From JAGVSR01 sp963750715 (lineage in GTDB: Bacteria > Pseudomonadota > Alphaproteobacteria > Rhizobiales > Hyphomicrobiaceae): a stretch of 64,000 nucleotides of DNA. Shown piece by piece: positions 18,246-26,597 of the stretch; the first letter of the stretch is position 1; every line of letters starts with the position of its first letter. Under the pieces are notes generated by a model that saw only the letters and a program-made list of their open reading frames with translations, searched no databases and was not told the DNA's origin. Both the position numbers and the translations under genes were made by a program. The stretch is taken from the NCBI GenBank assembly GCA_963750715.1, contig CAVVRP010000003.1, positions 77,055-141,054 on the forward strand, written 5' to 3'.

Positions 18246-19676
18246 TTATCGCGACAAGTAGAGCGATGAGATCTTCAGTGCGATGTCGCGGAAGGCTTGC
18301 TTCAAGCCATCAGCGTTTGCGGCGTTGTAGAAGTGGCCCGGCGTCGTGGCGCAGTAGTTGAGGGTGTCGATGGCCGTCTGGTTGCCACCGAGAGCGAAGC
18401 CCACGGTATAGACGGTGATTCCCTTGGCCTTCATGCCATCACACAGTGCTCGCGCCTGGGTGTTGGAATCGCTGTTCACCGCGCCGCCCGCCCCGGTCGA
18501 TCCCGTGGCAATGCCGTTGGTATCATACTCGGTATTGTACTCGCCGTCCGTCATGAGAACGGCGATCTTCTGCAGCTTCGCTGTTCCGTAGGCGGCCGGC
18601 GCGCTGCCCGCCGGGAATACCGAGGTCCAGTTCGGTGACAGGGTATACCACGCCCACGCCGTACCGAGATGACCCGCCGTGCCGCCGTTCGCGCTCAGCG
18701 CACTGATCTTGCTGATGATACTCGTTTTATTGTTGCTTAACGCGGCGACTTCGTTCGTCGACCCGATTGCGCAACTGCCGCTGGTTGAGTAGTTCGCCAT
18801 GACCTTCCCCTGAGACGGCGCGTCATCCGTATAGCGGTAGGTGCCTTTGCGTTCGACCACGCACGGCGTCAGTTTGTATGTCTGTGTGCAGGTCTTCTTG
18901 CCGCACGAGTACGAGACTGACTTCTGCGAGGGGTTGGGGCTTGGCGTCGCGCCGCGTGCGGTCGTGTTCCATGTCGACGGCAGACGAACTTCGGCCGAAA
19001 ACGGTGCCAGCGCGACCTTCGAGGTGTATTCGCTCTGGTCATCCCACACGACGATGTTGACGAGATCGCTCGCCGCATCCTTCATCGCTTGCAACTTGTC
19101 ACCGGTCATGGAGCCGGAGACGTCGAGCATCATCGAGATCTCGAGATTGACCTTCGAGTTGCCGCCGATCGCCAGCGTGGCTTTGGAGAACTCGGACTTC
19201 GTTGCACTCAACAGCGACAGCTGTGGCACCTTCACGAACGACAGGAACGGCGTCTTGATATACGCCGTGCCCTGGGCCGTGACCGACAGGTTGTTGTCGG
19301 CCATGACGAAGCTGATGCTGTCGCTTTCAAGCGGCAGTCGCTTTTGCGTGTTTTGCTGATAGTACTGCTGCGCAACCGCGAGAGCCTTCGTGTAGTTGCT
19401 TGGCTCGAGCTGAAGCTGGCGGCCGGCGGCCAGCACGGCCGCGTCCAGCGCCGCGGTGGTGTCGTTGCGTGCATGCAGCCAGCGCCCCATGTCCACCGCT
19501 GCACCCACACAAACAAACAGAATTAGCGCCATCAGGCCGAACATCATGGCCACGTCGCCACGCTTGTCCCTGCCCAGTTGCGCCAGTTTGGCTGGGATTG
19601 CTCCGAAAACGCCCAGCGAACTGCTCCGCTGCGGGGCACTGCCTTGGTCGCAGCCAAGGGCCGCTCGACGAGACAT
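18246..19676 (-). CDS. TadG-like pilus-assembly protein with von Willebrand A domain
   Basis: About 476 residues. The N-terminus has DKRGDVAMMFGLMALILFV, the TadE/TadG membrane anchor. The vWA domain carries the MIDAS motif MLDVSGSM near residue 195 and VLMTDGEYNT. Cysteine pairs (CGKKTC) may form disulfides outside the membrane. The ATG at 19676 has AGGAG seven bases upstream; a GTG at 19694 is less likely. It stands alone, apart from other tad genes, behind an AT-rich leader. Confidence 0.87.
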   Translation of the reverse strand: MSRRAALGCDQGSAPQRSSSLGVFGAIPAKLAQLGRDKRGDVAMMFGLMALILFVCVGAAVDMGRWLHARNDTTAALDAAVLAAGRQLQLEPSNYTKALAVAQQYYQQNTQKRLPLESDSISFVMADNNLSVTAQGTAYIKTPFLSFVKVPQLSLLSATKSEFSKATLAIGGNSKVNLEISMMLDVSGSMTGDKLQAMKDAASDLVNIVVWDDQSEYTSKVALAPFSAEVRLPSTWNTTARGATPSPNPSQKSVSYSCGKKTCTQTYKLTPCVVERKGTYRYTDDAPSQGKVMANYSTSGSCAIGSTNEVAALSNNKTSIISKISALSANGGTAGHLGTAWAWYTLSPNWTSVFPAGSAPAAYGTAKLQKIAVLMTDGEYNTEYDTNGIATGSTGAGGAVNSDSNTQARALCDGMKAKGITVYTVGFALGGNQTAIDTLNYCATTPGHFYNAANADGLKQAFRDIALKISSLYLSR

Positions 19677-19699
19677 GGTTGGACTCCTGCTCACTTTTA

Positions 19700-19960
19700 C
19701 TGAAGTGATGAGACTATTCCTGGCTCATTTAAATAACTATGAAGATAAGTTAGGCTGTAAAGCATTTGTATTTAGCCTAAAATAAGTATTTATATTCATT
19801 TTTATGAAAATTGACTCAACTATTTTTACATTTTTGAAAGGATTAATGCTCGATTTTGCAATTTTATACTACAAAATATAAAAACTATTAAATTATAAAC
19901 TGCATTTTTACTTACTGTCGCAAGGAATAACCCGGCACCGCTCTGGACATAAAGACTTGT
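19700..19960. other. AT-rich island upstream of the TadG-like gene
   Basis: About 260 bases with roughly three quarters A+T in an otherwise GC-rich region, with many A and T runs. It contains an inverted repeat TTAGGCT...AGCCTAA near 19750-19782. No ORF. Likely promoter and binding site for an AT-seeking silencer (Ros/MucR or H-NS-like), by analogy. Confidence 0.5.
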
Positions 19961-20008
19961 TTATATCTTATTGCGACCCGCTCGCCCCGACGCTATAGAA
20001 CCCGCGAA

Positions 20009-20076
20009 GGCTGCATCACGGACCAGTCGTGAACAGCGCCCCCCGATCGGCCAACCGTCCCATTCTGGGTTCGGCC
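20009..20076 (+). promoter_or_regulatory. Hairpin-rich 5' leader of ahcY
   Basis: Two successive stems. The first pairs GCTG/CAGC and TCACG/CGTGA around a seven-base loop (20010-20037). The second pairs GGCC-AACC with GGTT-C-GGCC around an eleven-base loop (20049-20076). They end about 31 bases before the ahcY start. This may be a regulatory RNA element; it does not match the SAH riboswitch consensus that I know. Confidence 0.35.
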
Positions 20077-20107
20077 AAGCCTGAAACGTGTAGCCAAGGG
20101 AAGATCC

Positions 20108-21514
20108 ATGACCGCCGCGACCGACTACATCGTCAAGGACATCAGCCTCGCAGCCTTCGGCCGCAAGGAAATCGAGCTCGCCGAAACCGAGATGCCGGGC
20201 CTCATGGCGATTCGTGCCGAGTACGGCCCCGAGCAGCCGCTGAAAGGCGCGCGCATCGCCGGCTCGTTGCATATGACCATCCAGACGGCGGTTCTCATCG
20301 AGACGCTCAAGGCGCTCGGCGCCGATGTTCGCTGGGTATCCTGCAACATCTTTTCGACGCAGGATCACGCTGCCGCTGCCATCGCCGCCAGCGGCACGCC
20401 CGTCTTCGCCTACAAGGGAGAAACGCTCGTCGAATACTGGGATTACACCGCAAAACTGTTTGACTGGCACGGCGGCGGCGTTCCCAATATGATCCTCGAC
20501 GACGGCGGCGATGCGACCATGCTCGTGCACTACGGGCTGAAGGCCGAGAACGGCGATACCGCGTTCCTCGACAAACCGGGGTCGGAAGAAGAAGAGATCT
20601 TCTTCGCCCTCATCAAGACGATGCTCAAGACCAAGCCCAAGGGCTGGTTTGCCGAGGTCGCCAAGTCGATCCGCGGCGTGTCCGAGGAGACGACCACGGG
20701 CGTGCACCGGCTCTACAAGCTCGCCGAGGAAGGCAAACTTCTATTCCCGGCCATCAACGTCAACGATTCTGTGACGAAATCGAAGTTCGACAATCTGTAC
20801 GGCTGTCGCGAATTGCTGGTCGACGCGCTGCGCCGCGGCACCGACGTCATGATGGCCGGCAAGGTGGCCTTCGTCGCCGGCTTCGGCGACGTCGGCAAGG
20901 GCTCGGCCGCCTCGCTTCGACAGGCCGGCGCCCGTGTCATCGTTTCGGAAGTCGATCCGATCTGCGCTCTTCAGGCTGCAATGGAGGGCTACGAGGTCGC
21001 CACCATAGAGGATGCCCTGCCGCGCGCCGACATCTACGTCACTGCGACGGGCAACAAGGACATCATCACCATCGACCACATGCGCCAGATGAAGGATCGC
21101 GCCATTGTCTGCAACATCGGCCACTTCGACAACGAGATCCAGGTTGCCGGACTGAAAAACTTCAAGTGGACGAACATCAAGCCGCAGGTCGACGAGATCG
21201 AATTCCCCAAGGGCAACCGCATCATCCTCCTGTCTGAGGGCCGTCTGGTGAACCTCGGCAACGCCATGGGTCATCCCTCCTTCGTCATGTCGTCGTCGTT
21301 CTCCAACCAGACGCTGGCGCAGATCGAGCTGTGGGCCAATCCCGGCAAGTACCAGAAAAAGGTCTACACGCTGCCGAAGGTGCTCGATGAGAAGGTCGCA
21401 GCCTTCCACCTTGAGAAGCTCGGCGTCAAACTGACCAAGCTCCGCCCCGAGCAGGCCGAGTATATCGGCGTAACCCCGCAGGGCCCGTTCAAGCCGGAAC
21501 ACTATCGATACTGA
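20108..21514 (+). CDS. ahcY: S-adenosylhomocysteine hydrolase
   Basis: 468 residues, normal for bacterial AhcY. Visible are GSLHMTIQTAVLIETL, the catalytic KSKFDNLYGCRE (Lys and Asp of the active site), the NAD Rossmann motif GFGDVGKGSA, and the C-terminal KPEHYRY that reaches into the partner subunit. It splits S-adenosylhomocysteine to adenosine and homocysteine and removes a methyltransferase inhibitor. The ribosome-binding site AGGGAAG lies just upstream. Its place after the PTS genes is standard for Rhizobiales. Confidence 0.98.
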   Translation: MTAATDYIVKDISLAAFGRKEIELAETEMPGLMAIRAEYGPEQPLKGARIAGSLHMTIQTAVLIETLKALGADVRWVSCNIFSTQDHAAAAIAASGTPVFAYKGETLVEYWDYTAKLFDWHGGGVPNMILDDGGDATMLVHYGLKAENGDTAFLDKPGSEEEEIFFALIKTMLKTKPKGWFAEVAKSIRGVSEETTTGVHRLYKLAEEGKLLFPAINVNDSVTKSKFDNLYGCRELLVDALRRGTDVMMAGKVAFVAGFGDVGKGSAASLRQAGARVIVSEVDPICALQAAMEGYEVATIEDALPRADIYVTATGNKDIITIDHMRQMKDRAIVCNIGHFDNEIQVAGLKNFKWTNIKPQVDEIEFPKGNRIILLSEGRLVNLGNAMGHPSFVMSSSFSNQTLAQIELWANPGKYQKKVYTLPKVLDEKVAAFHLEKLGVKLTKLRPEQAEYIGVTPQGPFKPEHYRY

Positions 21515-21548
21515 GGCGCCGATTTCCGGTTCTGCATGCTCGACACGT

Positions 21549-21583
21549 CCGTACACGGAAAGACCCGGGCTTTCCGTGCACGG
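21549..21583 (+). terminator. Hairpin after ahcY
   Basis: A perfect 9-bp stem CACGGAAAG / CTTTCCGTG extended by CCGT/ACGG beyond one mismatch. There is no T-run, so it could be a terminator, an RNA-stabilising end or an attenuator before divL. The rest of the 21515-21801 gap shows nothing else. Confidence 0.45.
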
Positions 21584-21801
21584 TGCGTTCATGCGGCATT
21601 TGAGCGGAAGTGTGCCCGGCAGAGCGCACATCGCGTCGTTCCAGCCGTTCCGGTGGTCTCCAGCTTCTGGTCTTGCCCTGCGAACGTCCCCATACTGGAC
21701 CTTGATCAGTTTGATTCGCGGCCGCCACTTCGCGTTCCCGTGAGCTTTTGTGTTGCGTGTCACGCTAGGCGGGCTCGCCGGCCCAACGCAGACAGAGTTT
21801 C

Positions 21802-24335
21802 ATGCGAACGAGCGCTTTCACGCCCCGTCTTCAGTCCGCCAAGGCCGAACTCGCCATGCTGCTTTTGGCGAGTCTTGGCGTCGTCATGGTGCTGACGGCC
21901 GGCATCGCGCGCAGTAAAGGAGGCGGCCCGGCCGGCCTCGACGCCGGCACGCTGCTTCTCGTCGCCATGGCGACAGGCGGAGCTCTGTGCATTCTGACCG
22001 TCGTGCTGTCGTCGGCGCGGGTGGCCTATCGCCGGGCGAAGCGCGCCGAAGCCGAAGCCCACGCTCTGCGAGAAAGCCTCACGATGGCGGAGGCCCTGAC
22101 CAAGGCCGAACCCCAAATCCTGGTACATTGGGATCAGAGCAAGGGGCTCTCGATCGTCGCCAATACTCTCACGGGCGTCCCAGGACTGCCCTCTAATCCG
22201 CGCGAGCTGTTGCGCTTCGGCCATTGGCTGGAGCGCAAGTCGGCGGCGGATCTCAAGGCTGGACTCGATGACTTGTTCGGTCTCGGCCGGGGCTTCAACG
22301 TCATCCTACGAACCGCGGCCGGCGGCCACCTAGAGGCCGATGGCAGAGCCGCAGGCGGACGGGCGGTTTTGCGGCTTCGCGACGTCGCGGGCTACAAGCG
22401 CGATCTGGGTCTCATTCTCGATCACCAGAAGAACCTCGCGCGCGACATACGCTCCTCGCGCGCCCTACTGAATGCGTTGCCAAACCCGGTCTGGCTGCGC
22501 GACTTCGAGCGGGCGGCTGACGTGGGTCAACGCGGCCTATGCCAAGGCGGTCGATGCGCAGAACGAAAGCGAAGTCATCAAATCCCAGATCGAACTTCTC
22601 GAGTTCGCGTCAGCGCAAGGCGATCGCCGAGTTCAGCCGCAGTGCCAGACCCTATGGCGCCCGGTTGCAGATCATCACCGGCGGTCAGCGCAAATCTCAC
22701 GACGTCATCGTGCTGCCGTTGGGAGACGCGTCAGCGGGAACAGCGATTGACGTTGCCGCGCTCGAGACGGCACAAGGCGAACTCGAGCGCCAGATGGCCG
22801 CCTACGACCGCACGCTCGATCGAGTGACCACTGCGGTTGCGATTTTCAACGCCGAACGGCATCTGACATTCTACAACGATGCTTATCTCCGCCTTTGGAA
22901 TCTCGACCCCGATTGGCTGGACAGCAGTCCCGAGGACGGCACCATCCTCGATCGCCTGCGCGATCTTGGCCGTCTCCCCGAGGTCGTCAATTACCGCGAA
23001 TGGAAAACAAAAATTCTCGCCTGCTACACCGGCAAGAGCGAGCACGAGGACTGGTGGCATCTTCCCGACGGCCGGATTGTGCACGTCATGGCCGAGCAGC
23101 GTCCCGATGGCGGCGTGACCTATTTCTTCGACGACGAAACCGAACGGCTCGCTCTGGAAAGCCGGTACGTCAACCTGACCCGCGTGCAGGGCGAGACGCT
23201 GAACAGCCTGAAGGAAGGCGTAGCGGTTTTTTCGACGGACGGGCGGCTGCAGCTATTCAATTCAGCCTTTGCCGGCATCTGGAAGTTGTCGAGGCTGCAG
23301 CTGGAGAAGGGCCCGCACATCGACGAATTCCTGCGTGATGCCCGCGTGCTGTTCGATGACGGCAGTACCTGGACCAAAATCGGCCGCGCAGTGACATCCA
23401 TTTCCGACGAACGCGTTCAGATCGAGGGGCAGATGCTACGGCCCGACTCGAGCGTCATCGACTATGCGGCGACGCCGCTGCCAGACGGCGCGACGCTGCT
23501 AACATTCGCCGACGTCACGGATGCGAAACGCTACGAGCGGGCGCTCGTCGAACGCAATGAGGCATTGATCACCGCCGACAGGCTGAAGAACCAGTTTATC
23601 GGTCACGTTTCTTACGAGTTGAGGACGCCGCTGACGAACATCATCGGCTTTAGCGAATTGCTCGCGTCGCCCCATATCGGGCAGCTCAATCCCAAGCAGC
23701 ATGAATATCTGGACGACATCGCATCGTCGTCAAAGACGCTGCTCTCGATCATCGATGACATCCTCGATCTCGCTACCATCGATGCCGGCGCACTGGAACT
23801 GAAGCAGGAGCCGATCGACGTCCGCGTCCTGATCTCCTCCGCCATCGAGGGCGTGCGCGAACGCACCGTCCGCTCACAACTGACGCTCGATATCGCCGTC
23901 GCCGATGATGCTGTGTCGATCGTGGCGGATGAAGAACGGGCGCGCCAGATCCTCTATAATCTGCTTTCGAACGCTGTCGGCTTCTCCAAGCCAGGCGGTG
24001 TTGTCCATTTGAGCTGCTGGCGTGAAGCCGGCCACATGGTCTTCAGCGTCGAGGATCAGGGCATGGGCATCCCCCTGGAACAGCAGCGCCGGGTGTTCGA
24101 ACGCTTCGAAAGCCGCAGTCAGGGTTCCAAGCACCGCGGTGCGGGACTTGGGCTGTCCATCGTGAAAAGCCTGGTCGATCTTCACAAGGGAAAGGTATCG
24201 CTCGAGTCGGAGCCTGGAAAAGGCACCCGCGTCACGGTACGCTTGCCGGAACGCGGTATCGGCCGCCCCGATACCGGAACCGCGAGCCCCTCGATTTCCT
24301 TCCATGACATCAGACTGGACCGCAACGCAGGTTGA
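21802..24335 (+). CDS. divL: DivL-type PAS sensor pseudokinase (Tyr at the phospho-site, two frameshifts)
   Basis: About 844 residues when three frames are joined. Two membrane segments lie in the first 70 residues. PAS domains follow (NALPNPVWLRD, then GRLTWVNAAYAKAV; LERQMAAYDRTLDRVTTAVA; EGVAVFSTDGRLQLFNSAF). The dimerisation box reads FIGHVSYELRTPLTNIIGF: the usual histidine of the H-box is tyrosine (codon 23613-23615), the hallmark of Caulobacter DivL. ATPase motifs (NLLSNAVGFSKPGG, EDQGMGIP, GAGLGLSIV) are intact. DivL binds DivK-P and controls CckA and CtrA in cell-cycle progression. Frames change near 22512 and 22606. Located just upstream of tsaE. Confidence 0.85.
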
Positions 24336-25842
24336 CGAAGCGGTGCTCGGCAGGCTTGCCGAGCGCATCGCTCTGAAACTACGACCCGCCGACACCATCG
24401 CCCTGCATGGCGAACTTGGTGCCGGCAAGACGACGTTCGCGAGGGCGCTCATCCGCGCGATGCTTTCTGATGCGAACGCCGAAGTACCGAGCCCCACGTT
24501 CTCGCTCGTCCAGACCTACGATACGCCGCGCCTTCGCCTCGCCCATCTCGACCTCTATCGCCTTGGCCACGCCGACGAGGCCATGGAACTTGGGACGGAC
24601 GAGATGCTGTCGAGCGGCGCGCTCATCGTTGAGTGGCCGGAACGCGCACCGTCCCTGCTGTCCAATGACCGCCTCGATATCTACCTAAGCGAAACCGGCA
24701 ATGCCGCAGATCGCGATGTTCGCATCACCGCATCCGGCTCATGGCGACCGAGACTAAAGCGAACCGCGGCGCTGTGCTATTTTTTGGATGCGCAACCGGA
24801 ATGGCGAACTGCGTCCGTGAGCTATCTTCAGGGAGACGCTTCGCCGCGAGCTTATGCGCGTCTGTACCTGCCGGCGAAGACCGCGATTTTGATGGACAGC
24901 CCGCGGCAGCCGGACGGTCGGCCGGTGCGCAACGGCCTGCCCTACAGCCGCATCGCTCATCTCGCCGAAGACGTTCGTCCGTTCGTTGCTGTCGCAGCCG
25001 CCCTGCGCGATGCCAATCTGAGCGTGCCGGATATTCATGCCGCCGATCTCGATCACGGCTTTGTGCTCATGGAGGATTTCGGCGACCGCGTGTTCGGGCA
25101 GGAAATGCTGGCAAGCACACCTCAGGCGGAGCTGTGGCGCGCCGGCGTCGACGCCCTCCTCGTCCTGCGCCACACGTCCGTTCCCGCATCAATTCCGCTA
25201 GCTGACGGTTCGGCGCACGTCGTGCCGGCGCAGGATCGCGCCGCCCTCGCGATCGAGACCGATCTTCTGGCAGACTGGTACTGGCCGTCGATACACGGCG
25301 CCGCAATGCCTGATGAAGTGCGGGCTGAGTTGTCGTCCCTCTGGAACAGAGTGTTCGACCAACTTCTCACCATGCCGACCGGCTGGGCCTTGCGCGATTA
25401 CCACTCGCCAAATCTCGTATGGCTGCCCGACCGCAAGGGCGCGCGACGCGCCGGTCTGCTCGATTTCCAGGACGCCCTTCAGGCCCCTCTCGCCTATGAT
25501 CTGGTGTCGCTACTGCAGGATGCGCGCGTCGACGTTCCCATCGAACTCGAACAGATTTTGTTTGCGCATTACTGCGAGGCCACGCGTAGCGCCGACCCGC
25601 AGTTCGACGAGACTACGTTCCGCTACGCATACGCAGCGCTCGGCGCCCAGCGCAACACCAAGATTCTCGGCATCTTCGCCCGGCTGTGGAAACGCGACGG
25701 AAAGCCCGGTTATCTTCGCCACATCCCCCGCATATGGGGTTATCTGGAGCGTGATCTGGCACATCGCGACCTCGCACCGCTGCGCAACTGGTACGACCGT
25801 CATTTTTCTGCGGCATTGAGAACACGAATACCCATAGCGTGA
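24304..25842 (+). CDS. tsaE: TsaE-AmgK fusion (tRNA t6A ATPase + amino-sugar kinase)
   Basis: 512 residues. The first ~150 are TsaE with the P-loop HGELGAGKTTFARAL, PSPTFSLVQTY and HLDLYRLG; TsaE is needed for threonylcarbamoyl-adenosine in tRNAs. Residues ~180-512 are an aminoglycoside phosphotransferase-fold kinase with LRDYHSPNLVWLP (catalytic loop) and GLLDFQDAL, close to AmgK, which phosphorylates MurNAc/GlcNAc at C1. This fusion is common in Rhizobiales. It overlaps the divL 3' end by 32 bases and sits 13 bases before murU, with which AmgK acts in peptidoglycan recycling. Confidence 0.93.
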   Translation: MTSDWTATQVDEAVLGRLAERIALKLRPADTIALHGELGAGKTTFARALIRAMLSDANAEVPSPTFSLVQTYDTPRLRLAHLDLYRLGHADEAMELGTDEMLSSGALIVEWPERAPSLLSNDRLDIYLSETGNAADRDVRITASGSWRPRLKRTAALCYFLDAQPEWRTASVSYLQGDASPRAYARLYLPAKTAILMDSPRQPDGRPVRNGLPYSRIAHLAEDVRPFVAVAAALRDANLSVPDIHAADLDHGFVLMEDFGDRVFGQEMLASTPQAELWRAGVDALLVLRHTSVPASIPLADGSAHVVPAQDRAALAIETDLLADWYWPSIHGAAMPDEVRAELSSLWNRVFDQLLTMPTGWALRDYHSPNLVWLPDRKGARRAGLLDFQDALQAPLAYDLVSLLQDARVDVPIELEQILFAHYCEATRSADPQFDETTFRYAYAALGAQRNTKILGIFARLWKRDGKPGYLRHIPRIWGYLERDLAHRDLAPLRNWYDRHFSAALRTRIPIA

Positions 25843-25855
25843 GCATCACTCCTTC

Positions 25856-26581
25856 ATGACACTCCAACTCAAGACCGCGATGGTCCTCGGCGCCGGCATG
25901 GGCAATCGTATGCGCCCGCTGACGGACGCCATCCCCAAGCCCATGGTGCCGCTCGCCGGCCGCCCGCTCATCGACCACGTCCTCGACCGCCTCGCGGCGG
26001 CTGGCATCGAGCGCGCGATCGTGAATGTCCACTATCTGGCCGACAAGCTCGAGCGGCATCTGAAGACACGCTCGAAGCCGAAAATCGCCATCTCCGACGA
26101 GCGCGGCCAGCTGCTCGACACCGGCGCCGGCGTCGTGAAGGCGCTGCCGCTGCTTGGGCCGACGCCGTTCCTCATCCACAATTCCAACTCTGTCTGGCTG
26201 GAGGGTGTCGGCGCCAATCTGCCAAGTCTTGCCGCAATCTGGGACGACGCCCGCATGGATTGCCTTATGCTGCTGGCGCTCGGCTCATCGAGCATCGGCT
26301 ACGACGGCCACGGCGATTTCAACATGGACCCGAACGGCCTCGTCTCTCGACGTCCTGAGCATCGCGAGGCGCCGTTCGTTTTCACCGGCGTTTCGATCGC
26401 GCACCCGCGCATGTTCGACGGCGCGCCGAAAGGCGCCTTCTCGTTGAACCTGCTTTGGGACAAAGCCATCGAACGTGGCCGGCTGTACGGCATGCGTCTC
26501 GACGGTACGTGGATGCACGTCGGCACGTGCAATGCGCTCGACGAAGCGGAAAGGCTGATGGCGCGTGGCGAAGCAAGCTGA
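25856..26581 (+). CDS. murU: MurNAc-1-phosphate uridylyltransferase (MurU-like)
   Basis: 241 residues. Nucleotidyltransferase signature LGAGMGNRMRPLTDAIPKPM at the N-terminus with the catalytic Arg and Lys, then PLAGRPLIDHVLDRL and the late metal site HVGTCNALDEAE. With AmgK it turns recycled MurNAc into UDP-MurNAc, by-passing MurA; this by-pass confers intrinsic fosfomycin tolerance in Pseudomonas putida and Caulobacter. The function is by homology and by its position after the AmgK domain. Confidence 0.88.
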   Translation: MTLQLKTAMVLGAGMGNRMRPLTDAIPKPMVPLAGRPLIDHVLDRLAAAGIERAIVNVHYLADKLERHLKTRSKPKIAISDERGQLLDTGAGVVKALPLLGPTPFLIHNSNSVWLEGVGANLPSLAAIWDDARMDCLMLLALGSSSIGYDGHGDFNMDPNGLVSRRPEHREAPFVFTGVSIAHPRMFDGAPKGAFSLNLLWDKAIERGRLYGMRLDGTWMHVGTCNALDEAERLMARGEAS

Positions 26582-26597
26582 ACTTTCCGCCATCGCG

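Noticed and set aside
19960..20107. SAH or SAM-II riboswitch upstream of ahcY
   Set aside because: Hairpins exist, but the known conserved core bases could not be matched, so only an unnamed leader structure is reported.
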